Source: Albugo candida
Lineage: Eukaryota > Oomycota > Peronosporomycetes > Albuginales
DNA length: 64,000 bases
Assembly: GCA_040437565.1 (NCBI GenBank)
Contig: JBDOQK010000016.1
Span: 434,001 to 498,000, forward strand
Direction of reading: 5' to 3'
In this document: one piece after another, positions 43,720 to 56,294 of the stretch
Layout: every line of letters starts with the position of its first letter
Numbering within the stretch: the stretch's first letter is position 1
Position numbers and translations under genes: made by a program
The notes under the pieces: generated by a model
Database searches by the model: none
Seen by the model: only the letters and a program-made list of their open reading frames with translations
What the model was told of the DNA's origin: nothing

Positions 43720-45867
43720 TTACTTCCACCTTTGATCACCTGTGGATCCATAGAGAGGTTTAGCGCGTCGGAAATGATAATGGACCGAGTCGCGGGCCCG
43801 CTGGTGATGATCAAATCGTTTATATTGCACCATGGCGATAACGACTAGACCAGCGAGCATTAGACCGGTCCACCATCCATTCAATAACCTCGATTCCATC
43901 AGTCTCGCTCGTGGGTGGAGTACAGATTCTGATCCAGCAGTATTTGACCACCTTTTCTCCGAAAATGCACCAATAATGGTCTCTTTCCTGATTTTATCCT
44001 TTTCCCCAATCTCAAACGCGTCAATCCTTCGGCATGTACCATTCTCTAACAAGATTCCTTTTGCACAAACACAATGTGCGTGTGGACCTTCCTGACACTT
44101 TCCGTATCCGTTGCAAAAATGAGTCAGATTTTTCTCGCGAACACCTTTGTCTTGTGGGTAAAAATATCCAAATGCCACGCGCCAGCAATAATCGATGGAT
44201 GGAAAGTAATATGCGAGAGAGACATTCTTATCGTCTGCTTTGGCATTGACTGTGTCCTGCTGTTTGGGAAACTGTGCACATGGAGGGCCTGAGTATGGAG
44301 CTCTAATGCTCGGAAATTGAACTGCTGAATAGTATTTCTCCGGCCTCGATAAACAGCCGTCATCGTTCCCATCAACCGCACAATTATACGTTGGTATCGT
44401 CCCCACGCCTGAACATATTGTGACGTTTAGTTCCTTGTACAGCTGTGTTATGCGCTCATCCATCCAGTGGCTTCTCTTCAATACAGCTGTTTTGAGTTTC
44501 TCAATTTGATCCTTCATTGTAGCATTACATGTAATAAGATCTACCACAGCACATTGGAATACGTCTCCGCGCCAGTCCCCATGACATCTCTGGAGCTGGG
44601 AGTATATGGGTGCTGCGCTTTCATTGATGTAAGAAGTGATCGCTTGATCGCTCCATGCGCCATCAACAGGATCGCGCAAGCTTTTCCATCGCTGTATAAT
44701 AAGAGATGTCAGTTTATAATTGCACATCAATCGCTTCCAGAATGTATACTGCGGGTAGATCCAGTCCTTGAAATCTCGACGTGCTCCATTCCCGTACGCG
44801 AGGTTAAAGTCCCACACTGGCCCAGCATTTATTGGCTGATTTCGATCTTTGAAAAAAAATGTGCTCCGTCGATAGGCGTCCACATTCAGTGACATCTCAG
44901 TGTGTAATATGTAGTCAGCAAATGAGCCTAGATCAATATGAGCTTCCAGATGATCCGGATTCGTCATATTATACCACAGAAAACGATACAGCTTTGGCAA
45001 AAATCCAGTTGTTGTATTCACAAAGAAGTCTCTCATATTTTGTGATAATTCATTTTCCGGTGGGAATTCCAGAATTGGTCTTTCGCCCATGCCAAATTCA
45101 TTCTGATACTGATCAATGACCATATTTGGTGATTCCGCACCATACGTAAACGGATCATTTTGCCAGGCCCAACCACCGTTCAGCTCGTCTTGTGTGCATC
45201 CTGGTGTGAGTGGAGCCAGTGGTTCCCGATGCTCCGTAAATGTCAGTTTCTCGAGAACAATGTAGATGCCAAGGTACGCAGGCTTTAACAAAGGATTGTC
45301 TTGCAGATACAAAACGATATGTTTAGTCTTTGGAGAGTAGCGGCCGGTCCCACGATACAACCAATGAGCTAAATGATTACGGAGCAATGAACAATCCAAA
45401 TACGGCCCATTCAAAATAAAAACACGATCTTCAGGAAAACCCACGAAATTGACTGGATGCTGGAATCTCAGATTCATTTGATGCTTGGCGAAGAATAAAC
45501 TACTCTGGCCGCGAAAATTAGTTTTCGACATATACGTCGCGCTGGGTGCATCATTCACACAATTCAAATTCTCGTCATTATCACGATGATGATCTATCAC
45601 ATCGACTGTGGTTTCAACAGCTCTTTTCAGGCAGTTTGGGGCTGGATATCGCTGCTGGTTACAAGTTGGGTCAGGGAAGGCCTCCTTCGTAGCTTTCACA
45701 ATGACAACGGGAAACTCATAGCACTCTACAAGTCAAGCATGAGTGTCTCACAAGTCTCAATCAGCAAATGCATGCGTACGTAAGTGATCGTGCGCCCAGG
45801 ATTCTTCCAAGCCTTGAACCGCATCGATCGCAAACCAGAACGCTAGTATCCACGCAGTGAAATTCAT
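43720..45867 (-). CDS. membrane-anchored CotH-kinase family protein, copy 1
   Basis: Two exons: 45867-45780 and 45725-43720, with a 54-bp phase-1 intron (GTACGC to TTGTAG), giving 697 aa. MNFTAWILAFWFAIDAVQG is a signal peptide, and the intron falls just before the conserved Cys of QCYEFPVVIV. The CotH fold shows FRGQSSLFFAKHQMNL, LLRNHLAHWLYRGTGRYSP, YLGIYIVLEKLT (nucleotide-site Glu) and DAYRRSTFFFKD with VWDFNLAYGNG (metal and catalytic Asp region). A Cys-rich segment and an EGF-like motif (CNGYGKCQEGPHAHCVC) precede the C-terminal helix GLMLAGLVVIAMVQY. CotH proteins are secretory-pathway kinases or, in Mucorales, surface invasins; which applies here is open. WDFNLA replaces the commoner WDxD form. 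Confidence 0.88.
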
Positions 45868-46082
45868 ACTTGTTTTTGGCTCGTGCACGTAAGACAAACA
45901 CGATCAAGCAAAACGAAGACTGACTCCTCTTCGGTGGATAATTGAGTGGTGGGGAACATATGCGCCACCACGACGCTTCGTATTTTGCAACGCTTCACTG
46001 CGTTAATGTCTCTCGGAAACCACTCGAACGTTTTATTCAGATTATCTCGCATACAAAAATCCTGAGAAAACAAAACCTACAT
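45868..46082. other. spacer between the two CotH genes
   Basis: A 215-bp spacer containing the copy 1 promoter and the copy 2 3' end. No motif seen. Confidence 0.5.
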
Positions 46083-48059
46083 TCAAGTTCCATAATCCGA
46101 CCTATTTGTCCGTTTCCCGAGCACCAAAGCCTTTTCTTGTTCCGATTGTCTACCAGCACTTTGACAACTGTTTTTTCGACCAAGATGCAAGTACACCAAC
46201 ATCCCTGCGATGAGCATCAGTCCCGACATTATAAGGGTCGTAGATATCCATGCGCCATGCTCCGATTCAAAAATCAACCGATGATTCTGCAAATTCACTC
46301 CTGCTGTATCCGCACATGATGGTGGATGCATACCACGAATACACGTACAAGTCACATTTGGACCAGCGGGACAATATCCATTTCCAGAGCAAAACGGGGT
46401 CACCGTTCCGTCTTCAATGTATGTACCCACTGATAACCAGCAATAATCAACGGATGGAGCACAAGTCGCATTTGTAAAGTCTACATTTTCTGAACATTCG
46501 GGTCCTTCATAGGCTTGATGGATGCTCGGGAACGATAATTTGCCGATAAAGGCCTCTGGATCACTCAAGCATCCGCTCTCGTTACCGTCAGCAGCGCAAT
46601 TGAATTTTGGCAGCGGCCCACCAGTGCTGCATGTGGTTTCGTCAAGTGATTTGTATAATTTGCCTCCAACATTTACGTCGATCCACTTGGAACGGGCTTC
46701 TATGATGTCCAAAATCATCTGTACCTCATCACGATAAGTTTTCGCTCCGGATTCGGTTGACACATGAGCGCATTGAAGGTCACTACTCATCCAATTGGAG
46801 CAGTGCGTGAGTTGTCGTTCGATGGGTCTCACGCTTGCTTCAACAAACTGTTGTATTGAAGCTGGACTCCATTCATTCGCACGAAGTTGTCGCCATCGCT
46901 TGGTAACAAGACCAGCAAATTTATAATTACAAAAGAGTCGCTTCCAGAATGTCGATGGCATGTACATCCAGCGCATGTTAGGATCGTTCTTCGCACCAGA
47001 TCCGTATGCAAGGTTGAAATCCCAAACGGGACCAGCATTGATAGGCTCATTACGATCTTTAAAGTAAAAAGCACTGCGTCGATACGCATCTTGATTGAGA
47101 GACATCTCGGTGTGCAAAAAGTCGTCCACGAAAGAACCAATATCAATATGGCGTTCCAATCCGTTTGGGTCCGTCATGTTATTATATAAATACTCAAACA
47201 TTCGTGGGAGCGGTCCGACTCCTGGTGTGACAAAGTAATCACGCATAGCTTGCGAAGTGGTATCTCCAGGAGGATACTGTAGAATAGGTCGTTGTCCGTA
47301 CCCATATCCTGTTTCATACTTATCCAGCAAGATATTGGGAGAATACAGTCCATATTCAAGTGGATTGATTTCCCAAGCCCAGCCCCCGTTCATTTCTTTT
47401 CTTGAACACGATGCATTCAGACGCGCCAGACCAACTCGATGTCGACCATAATCAATCTTTTCCATGGCTAAATAAATCCCCTTGTATTCGACAGTCTGGT
47501 TTTCTGCATGTCGAATAAACAGAACGACATGTCGTGTGCGCGGTGAATATCGTCCCGTACTGCGAAATAACCAGTGAGCAAGATGGTTTCGGATCAAGCT
47601 TCGATCGATAAATGGACCGTTCAGTACGAAAGTTCGACCTGGAGGGAAATCAAGCCACTCGGTCGTTTGGTTGAAAGTAACGCCGAACTGATGCTTATCG
47701 AATCTCAAACTCGATTGGCCTCGATTATGTACAAGTGCGTCCCGGGCTGTCGATTTGTTACTCATTGAAAGACAATTTCTCTCTTTGGTGTCGATTACAT
47801 CGATTACTGTCTGACGATTCTCTTTAACACAACTAAGAGATGGCAAGTGTGGTGTAACACAACTGGATAATGGAAAAGGCTGACGAGGTGATAGGATCAA
47901 TACAGGTAGCTCAAAACACGCTACAATTTGTAGGTTAGCGTCAATTCGTACATGGATTGGGATAGGAAACGTACTTTTATCGTAAGGCTGCGCTGTCACA
48001 AGAGCTTTTAATCCTAACAAAAGATGAAGCAGTACATGCGTTCTTGCGATCAAAACCAT
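46083..48059 (-). CDS. membrane-anchored CotH-kinase family protein, copy 2
   Basis: Tandem paralogue of the 43720 gene. The start is ATG 48059 (signal peptide MVLIARTHVLLHLLLGLKAL). Comparison with copy 1 reveals a 54-bp phase-1 intron at 47974-47921 (GTACGT to TTGTAG), giving exons 48059-47975 and 47920-46083 and 640 aa. Because 54 is a multiple of three and the intron has no stop, the unspliced frame is also open (658 aa). Motifs are HNRGQSSLRFDKHQFGVTF, LIRNHLAHWLFRSTGRYSPR, YKGIYLAMEKID, DAYRRSAFYFKDRNEPINAG and VWDFNLAYGSG. An EGF-like CSGNGYCPAGPNVTCTC and a terminal membrane helix (LIMSGLMLIAGMLVYLHL) match copy 1. Predicted type I surface or Golgi membrane protein. Confidence 0.88.
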   Translation of the reverse strand: MVLIARTHVLLHLLLGLKALVTAQPYDKSTFPIPIHVRIDANLQIVACFELPVLILSPRQPFPLSSCVTPHLPSLSCVKENRQTVIDVIDTKERNCLSMSNKSTARDALVHNRGQSSLRFDKHQFGVTFNQTTEWLDFPPGRTFVLNGPFIDRSLIRNHLAHWLFRSTGRYSPRTRHVVLFIRHAENQTVEYKGIYLAMEKIDYGRHRVGLARLNASCSRKEMNGGWAWEINPLEYGLYSPNILLDKYETGYGYGQRPILQYPPGDTTSQAMRDYFVTPGVGPLPRMFEYLYNNMTDPNGLERHIDIGSFVDDFLHTEMSLNQDAYRRSAFYFKDRNEPINAGPVWDFNLAYGSGAKNDPNMRWMYMPSTFWKRLFCNYKFAGLVTKRWRQLRANEWSPASIQQFVEASVRPIERQLTHCSNWMSSDLQCAHVSTESGAKTYRDEVQMILDIIEARSKWIDVNVGGKLYKSLDETTCSTGGPLPKFNCAADGNESGCLSDPEAFIGKLSFPSIHQAYEGPECSENVDFTNATCAPSVDYCWLSVGTYIEDGTVTPFCSGNGYCPAGPNVTCTCIRGMHPPSCADTAGVNLQNHRLIFESEHGAWISTTLIMSGLMLIAGMLVYLHLGRKNSCQSAGRQSEQEKALVLGKRTNRSDYGT

Positions 48060-48396
48060 TTCTGCTCGTTTTTCGAAAGACAGCCGGTCTGCGAGACAGA
48101 ACACACGAAAAAAGTGAAAAGTGACAATTTGAAAGACAGAGACCCCTATGTGCTCCTCTCAACTGACCCAAAATTTTACATATTGACGCCTTTTTTGTCC
48201 GAATACCTGTCCACCACACTTTCGCTGCTGTTTATCAAATATTCTGGGTTTTAAACACTGAAATACGAGCATCAAAGGGATCAGATCAATCAGCCTTTCA
48301 GTCAAAGATACATTCGGAAAAATTTGCGAATTTTGTGCCCGTTCAAGGCTCGTCATTGTGATATTGCTACCATACAATCATATAAAGTATCAAATC
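48060..48396. other. spacer upstream of CotH copy 2
   Basis: A 337-bp spacer between the ATRIP-like 3' end and the CotH start. Nothing recognised. Confidence 0.5.
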
Positions 48397-50535
48397 TCAC
48401 TTGTATCTACTCAACCTCTCCAGTTGCAGAGATGCAGATTTCACTGCGAAAGTAGAAAAATGGTTTTCTGATTCGAGAAGAAAGCGCAAACAGATGAAGA
48501 AATCGTACTCGTGATTGCCGATACTTAGCTCTTCGTCGAATTGGATGTGTGGAATCATTATATTGAGCAGTTGAAATGCATCCTCAACCATAATCGTATT
48601 GCTTTTCGTCCATTCAAAATTTGAGGTCTCAGCCGCATCTTCCAATAATGTGATATAGTACTTCATGAACTGGAGCACTAGTGTGAAAAACGAAGAGCTT
48701 TCCTCCGCACGGTCGTCGCCACGAGTGTACAAAAGTACGAAACGGATGCCTGACACTGGATGATGCAGTACCAATCTGAGAAATAACGAGATTACACCTT
48801 GGAAGACCTTGGAATCTGATCCCCCAAGTATTTCAATTGCGGTTTGTGCACAAGGAGCTCCACGTTCGCTCGGAATTCGTAACAGATTTGCGCAACGGTT
48901 GAAAAACAAATTTTGTTGTGCACTTTGTTCAAACTCGTTTGGAAAGAGTGATTTGATGGTAATGAGATCTGCAAGCAATTCAAGCGCTTGTGCTCTGCTT
49001 CGAGGAAAGCTTTTTGGACCCAAGATGATATCTTGCAATATATGGCTATGGAGTAGTCGCTTGTAATCGCTCATTGGTGCTGCCTTCATTTCGTGGACGC
49101 AGTGCACCCAAGACGAGAGACATCGAAGCCCTTGATCTACAACTTGTACGGATGTGGAATGGATTTTGATGACACGACAAATGGCTTCCATTAGTTGAGC
49201 GCGCTCTTCGTGAGAAACACCATTCTTTGTATCTGTTGGGTATATATATGGATCGCGCCTCAGGCGGCTGAATGATTCGACCAAAGGATCATATGCATCC
49301 TTTTGGATCATTTCTGCACGATCATCTACAGCATCTCGAATGCCCGTGTTTGACTGGCGAAGCTTGTCTTCATCAATTTGTGAATAATCAACATTGTTGT
49401 CTTCCGCCAAAAAGTTTTGGAATATTTTGCTTTTCAAAATCACCAAACAAAGGAGACGGAAAGCGCTACTTAGGACATGAGGATCAATATCGACCCTTGA
49501 ATCAAAGTATCTGATGAAAACGGGTAGAAGAGCCACAGAACTAGAAAGCTCACCTTTCATCATCATCATTCCTAAGACTTCATAAAAGTGCTTTGCACAA
49601 TTTCTGAGAACGTTTGCCTGCATTGAAAATGTTTGATTGGAATGTTCGGTCACCCAGGACTTGAATTTTGCTTTTGCGTGCTCTGTTACTTGAGTAAATA
49701 CACTACGAGATGAGTCTTCTGGCACCAGAGAACTCGTATGCTCATTTTTGCCTGGGCATGCGTCTAACTCGACATGTGGGATATCAAAGAGTGCAAGTAA
49801 ATCTGTCGAAAAGAGAGTCATGAATGCAGTGATAAGTTCCATATTTTCCTTGTACACGAAATTAGTTGACACTATTTTCAATCTAGCTCATTGGATCGTA
49901 CCTGCATAATGATTTCGTCGATGCTTTCAAGATCAGCGGGATTAGCCTGTATTTCGGTGGCAACGATATTTTTCATTCCCGATCGATGAAGAGAATTGAT
50001 TGCTGATACGGGCTGTTGCGAAGTCTTTGCTACCCAGACATAGTTTCTGTCTACATCAGATCCGGGAGTCTGACTAGAAGATGCGAAAGAGGAATCATGT
50101 TTCCGTTTTTGTGCTTCTGCACGTTTTTTTTCAGCATCCAAACGTTGTTTTTCAATTCTTTCTTTTCTAAAAGCGCTTCTCTCGCAAGTCGATGGTTTCT
50201 TTTCTCGTTGAGTGTGCTGATACTGATTTTTGAGAAATTCAAGCTCCGAAGTAAGCCTGTGATTCTCTTTTCGTAGTATATCCTGACTCTTCTTGATTTC
50301 ATACTGCTTCTCCGCCTCTACTGTAGCGATATTGGCGCATAATTCAAAATTTTCTTCCTCAACCTGCGCAAGTTTTGATTTTATGATCTGTACCAAACCG
50401 TCCAATTCGAAATTCTTATGCTGTAATTGCTCTAATCGGTTGGTTGTCTACACCACAAGAATTAGTAAGGGTGTTGGCTAATTATCGATCTGCTGACACG
50501 CGTACAGTCATAGCGTCGAACTTTGCGTACGACAT
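48397..50535 (-). CDS. coiled-coil plus helical-repeat protein, ATRIP-like (tentative)
   Basis: Three exons: 50535-50506, 50447-49902 and 49848-48397, with introns of 58 bp (GTACGC) and 53 bp (GTACGA), all phase 0; 675 aa. The 30-bp first exon encodes MSYAKFDAMT. A coiled coil runs through residues about 12-110 (RLEQLQHKNFELDGLVQIIK, ENHRLTSELEFLKNQYQ), followed by a basic Lys/Arg/Ala stretch. The long C-terminal part is alpha-helical with Leu-rich, armadillo-like repeats (LLPVFIRYF, AFRLLCLVILKSKIFQ, AQALELLADLITIKSLFP). This order resembles ATRIP, the ATR partner in the DNA-damage checkpoint, but I see no decisive motif. A centrosomal or tethering protein is possible. The gene model is more secure than the name. 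Confidence 0.6.
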
Positions 50536-51774
50536 TGAAACTTTACGTCACGCTGTATCAGTAATCAGTAATCAATTAGGAGTACACAATCGATTGTCTA
50601 CAGTCCGATCTTAAGAAATGACTGAATTGAACTTCAAAAGATCCTAATTATTATTACACAGGTGCACATGATCGTGCCGATTACCAAACCTTTCGGTGGG
50701 ATAATGCATTCAATACAAGTGGGAATGAATGTCCTATCAGCAGTGACGCCTTACGAAAGTACCGCACTTGGTGGTTCGAGCAATGGATAAAATGACTGGA
50801 ACAGCCGCAAAAGCCTGTGAAAGTTTTGGTAGTTGGGAAGAAAAATTCACCTTCACCACAGCATTGTTACTGATAAAGCACGGCTGTTACAATTGGCCGA
50901 CTGTGTTTGGCTAGCTAAACCACAAAAGAAAACATGGAGTGAAAGCCCGTAACATCGATTTGACACCATCTTACATGATGCCATCTCATCCTCATGAGGT
51001 TGGATGAGTTTACATTTGCTGATGCTGTGCTGATAGGTATCGGAAGTCTACTGGATCCTTGTCTGGCGTATCGAAATAGCTTTCGGATTTTCTGCAATAC
51101 GTGGTAATGTCAAGCTTGGGCTTTATCTTGCATCCCTTCTCAATCTATCTTTGCTTTTTATTCACGGCAGTAATATAACTCCTTTTCGAATAAACTTTTC
51201 AGCTTTTCAATTAGTGCAATCGAATCGGTTGGACGATAAATCGTTAAAGATATGGCTTACTCCATTTCCTCGTCGAAAGATGACCCTACCTGACCAGCTC
51301 TTCCGTTTAAAGCTTTGGTTTAGAAAATTTGAACAATGCACAAAGCTCCTAGACTTGTCAATTCGATAAACATTCCAACCATAATATATTGCTACTACTC
51401 ACACACACACTGAGCAAATTATCGCGATTATTTTTGTATTTCAACCCGATCGCGGTACCAGCATTCCTCCTTCTTCAGGAGAGCTGCAAGTGTTCACGAG
51501 AAGCTCGTGGACAAAGCAGCCGTCAAGCAATGTTTTCGTGCAATTCATTTCAGCACTTCCGAGCACGAACTGATTTCATCCAACAAACTATGCCATCCTT
51601 CGTAGTCCTATGTATCATCCCCCTCAACCACGCCGTCCGGTTTAGACCCATCTCCCCTTCATCCGTTGTATCGATAAAGTTGTTGCCTCTTCACATATGA
51701 GAAAAAAGTTCGTTTGCGGTCCATCGCAGCAATTAAATTCTTTGGTATGATTGGCAGGAATTCGCAATCATGCT
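50536..51774. other. intergenic, no supported gene
   Basis: About 1.2 kb between divergent genes. Frames of 70-100 codons (51151-51369, 51389-51700) show no motif. It includes the promoters of the ATRIP-like gene and probably of the MYST gene. Confidence 0.5.
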
Positions 51775-51874
51775 NNNNNNNNNNNNNNNNNNNNNNNNNN
51801 NNNNNNNNNNNNNNNNNNNNNNNNNNNNNNNNNNNNNNNNNNNNNNNNNNNNNNNNNNNNNNNNNNNNNNNNNN
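51775..51874. other. N gap at the 5' end of the MYST gene
   Basis: The flanks do not repeat. The MYST start codon probably lies in or near this gap. Confidence 0.85.
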
Positions 51875-51875
51875 G

Positions 51876-53779
<1,904 letters not shown>

Positions 53780-54966
53780 TTGGAAAAGTCTGTAACGTAA
53801 AGGGTACGAATGCTGTCAGTTGCCGATTTCGTCTGTCGAAGTCAGTCAAGGTGCATCCGGGCATGTCGTTGTATCAACCAGGCTTGATAGCATGCACACC
53901 ATCGCGATCGACGTAGCTTACTCTGTTGATTGTCGAATAGTTTACCATCCCAATTGCACGCATGTGATGTGCTGCTTATGTACCGAGTACTTTTGTAGCT
54001 GGATCCTTTCTGCCTAAAAATTGGCTTTTATAGAAACTTTTACCTCGCAGACAATCTGCATTTCGCCTGACTGCCCAAATGGGAGGGCCTTTTGCGGAGA
54101 GACTGATCTTGCTATTTACAATGAGAGCTGGAGATACGTTTACTTTATCTTTGTACGCTTCCATTCGGATTAAACTTTTGGATCTTCGCTATGCGTACGG
54201 ATCGTTTTGGTCTCTAACGCAATCGATCACCGTATGCTCTGAATATTCTTTTAGTGTATGGAGCTGTTAGCAGCTCTTGCGGCAAAACAAAAATGATACG
54301 AGATCCTTCTGAATGTGAGGTCCTTTTTGGTCAAGTCGAATTTCATTAACTACCGATTTGCCAGCATTCTGTGATTGTTATTGTTGAGAAATGTATAAGC
54401 CATTCTCTTACGAAGACAATGACACTGAGCATTTGGATTCTACACAATATTTTGTGTGTGGACGAGGACGAAGTCAGTGTCAAAATGAGCTTCACCGTGC
54501 CCGATGGAAGAAAAGAGTCATTTCTTCTGACAGAAGACCTTCTGCCTGTGTTGAAAAGAGCAAAATGAAAAGATATAGATTCTATGCTAATCAAAACATA
54601 GACACCGTCTGGACGATCACAATGTACATCTTTCGTGCAGATAAAAACGACGATTAGCAGATTACGCGTTCCAACACAATCTGTTAGCACGCAATACATG
54701 TACACTTCTTCATGTACATGCTAATGCCTCGATATTTGAAAGAATTGCACGATATAGGGCAGAGCCCCCAGCCAAATTATATTGAGTGAAAGTGATCAAA
54801 TAAGAAATGTCGACTCTCGGTGTTGTAGCGAATGTTTCTACCAACGCGCAAAAAACTCCGTATCGTAAGATTCTGCATGAATTCTTCAGCAAAAAGCGAA
54901 TATTCGGCATCTATATGTGGTTCAATAATGCCAATTCTATATCTCACTTATTGCGCATGTATGGAT
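53780..54966. other. intergenic, no supported gene
   Basis: About 1.2 kb between the convergent MYST and EF-hand-like genes. An 88-codon plus frame (54391-54657) has no motif. Confidence 0.5.
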
Positions 54967-56294
54967 TTAAGATTTGTGGGTACTAGAAAGTTGCGGTATC
55001 CAATCTTGTGCTGCATGAGAAGGACTCTAGAATACGGACCGCGTTAGTCGAGAAATGATTCCTTTGGGAATTTCCAACCTTAGTATCTGTCCATTGCATC
55101 ACAAACTCGAGATTCTCCGTTGCGACTCGCTCAAGCTCTCTAGAAACTTTAAGACTCTCAATAATCCTAGCCTCTTCAGTGCAAAGGTGCTCAGCTACAC
55201 TCTCTGCTTTCGACTACAACGCAGCAATTATAACATTTTAGAACAATTCAAGAATATGAATGGCATACCTTTTGTACCAGCTCCGACGTGAGTCGGCTTT
55301 TGGCATTCTCCAAAGAAATCCTCTCCTGTTCATCGCGTGCTTGGAAGCGCCTTTGAAGACTTTTTCGCTCCTGGTCACGTTGCTCTTTGTATCGATCCTT
55401 CCGATACTTATGTACAAGTTCACGATCTGTTTGGATACTTCGAAGATTGCTAGCACGTTCCGCTTTTACTTTTTCAATCGATGACATTCGATGCGTGTCG
55501 ACTATGACATAGTTTTTCTTGCGTATTTCCTTGGAATAAATCGCTTTCTCTACTCGTTAGCGTGATAGTCTCGATACTTTTTAATGTAAGCGAAAGCATA
55601 CCATTCTGTCGACCTTGTATTTGCTCCCTCAGCTCCTTGACCATTCCTTTAAACTTCTGCTTTCCTTCCAGTTCCTGAGTGCATTGTCGAAGAAGTTGTA
55701 CCCGTTGCAATGTCTTCGCTTCTTCACTGCGCAGGTAATGAAGTCGATTTTTGAGTCCGACGACTGTTTTCTGAGCTTGTTTGCGTCCTTTAATTGTTTC
55801 AAGCATCGCGTTACGTAATCTCAACGGAGCACGGTCGGCTGATAAGTTTCCAAAAGTGGCATCATATGATCCATCATATGATCCGTCTGGCTGACATGCG
55901 TTGATTTCAGAGTCCGATACATTTTCAAAAACGTCAATCTCATCGATATGATCGACAAACCAGTCGTAGAATTTCATCTGGGACGTTTACACATAAAAGG
56001 CTTGAGAACGACATAGTCAATATATTTTCCAGAACCTTATCAATTCGACCTATCTGGTCTTGATCTAGCTCTTCACGAGCTCTCGTGATAAGAAATGCAG
56101 CGACGTTATAGCCCATTTCTTGAAAAAGTTTATCAAGGTCGTTACATTGGACAGATCTCAGCCATCGATGGATTGTGAGTGTAATATCAAAATTGTGTCA
56201 GTGTGCTTGCTTACCGATCCGATCGAACGACTTTTTGAAATACTACGTCGAAGAGAGGGGTCTCACTGCTCGGAAGAATCGAAAAAGTTGCCAT
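54967..56294 (-). CDS. EF-hand-like coiled-coil protein, six exons
   Basis: Exons (minus): 56294-56215, 56156-56036, 55977-55602, 55549-55269, 55213-55079 and 55026-54967, with introns of 58, 58, 52, 55 and 52 bp; all joins keep frame and the product is 350 aa. The start MATFSILPSSETPLFDVVFQ is an ATG. The N-terminal part reads as two helices and a loop (LDKLFQEMGYNVAAFLITRA, then ELDQDQIGRIDKMKFYDWF), a degenerate EF-hand in which the calcium ligands D-x-D are present but position 5 is Ile. An acidic segment follows (QPDGSYDGSYDATFG), then a long coiled coil to near the end (RNAMLETIKGRKQAQKTVVG, YRKDRYKEQRDQERKSLQRR). No signal peptide. It may be a cytoskeletal or flagellar-type structural protein; family unknown. 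Confidence 0.65.

Noticed and set aside
43524-43814. A 96-codon minus frame next to the CotH 3' end
   Set aside because: It overlaps the end of CotH copy 1 in another frame, and the paralogue has nothing like it.
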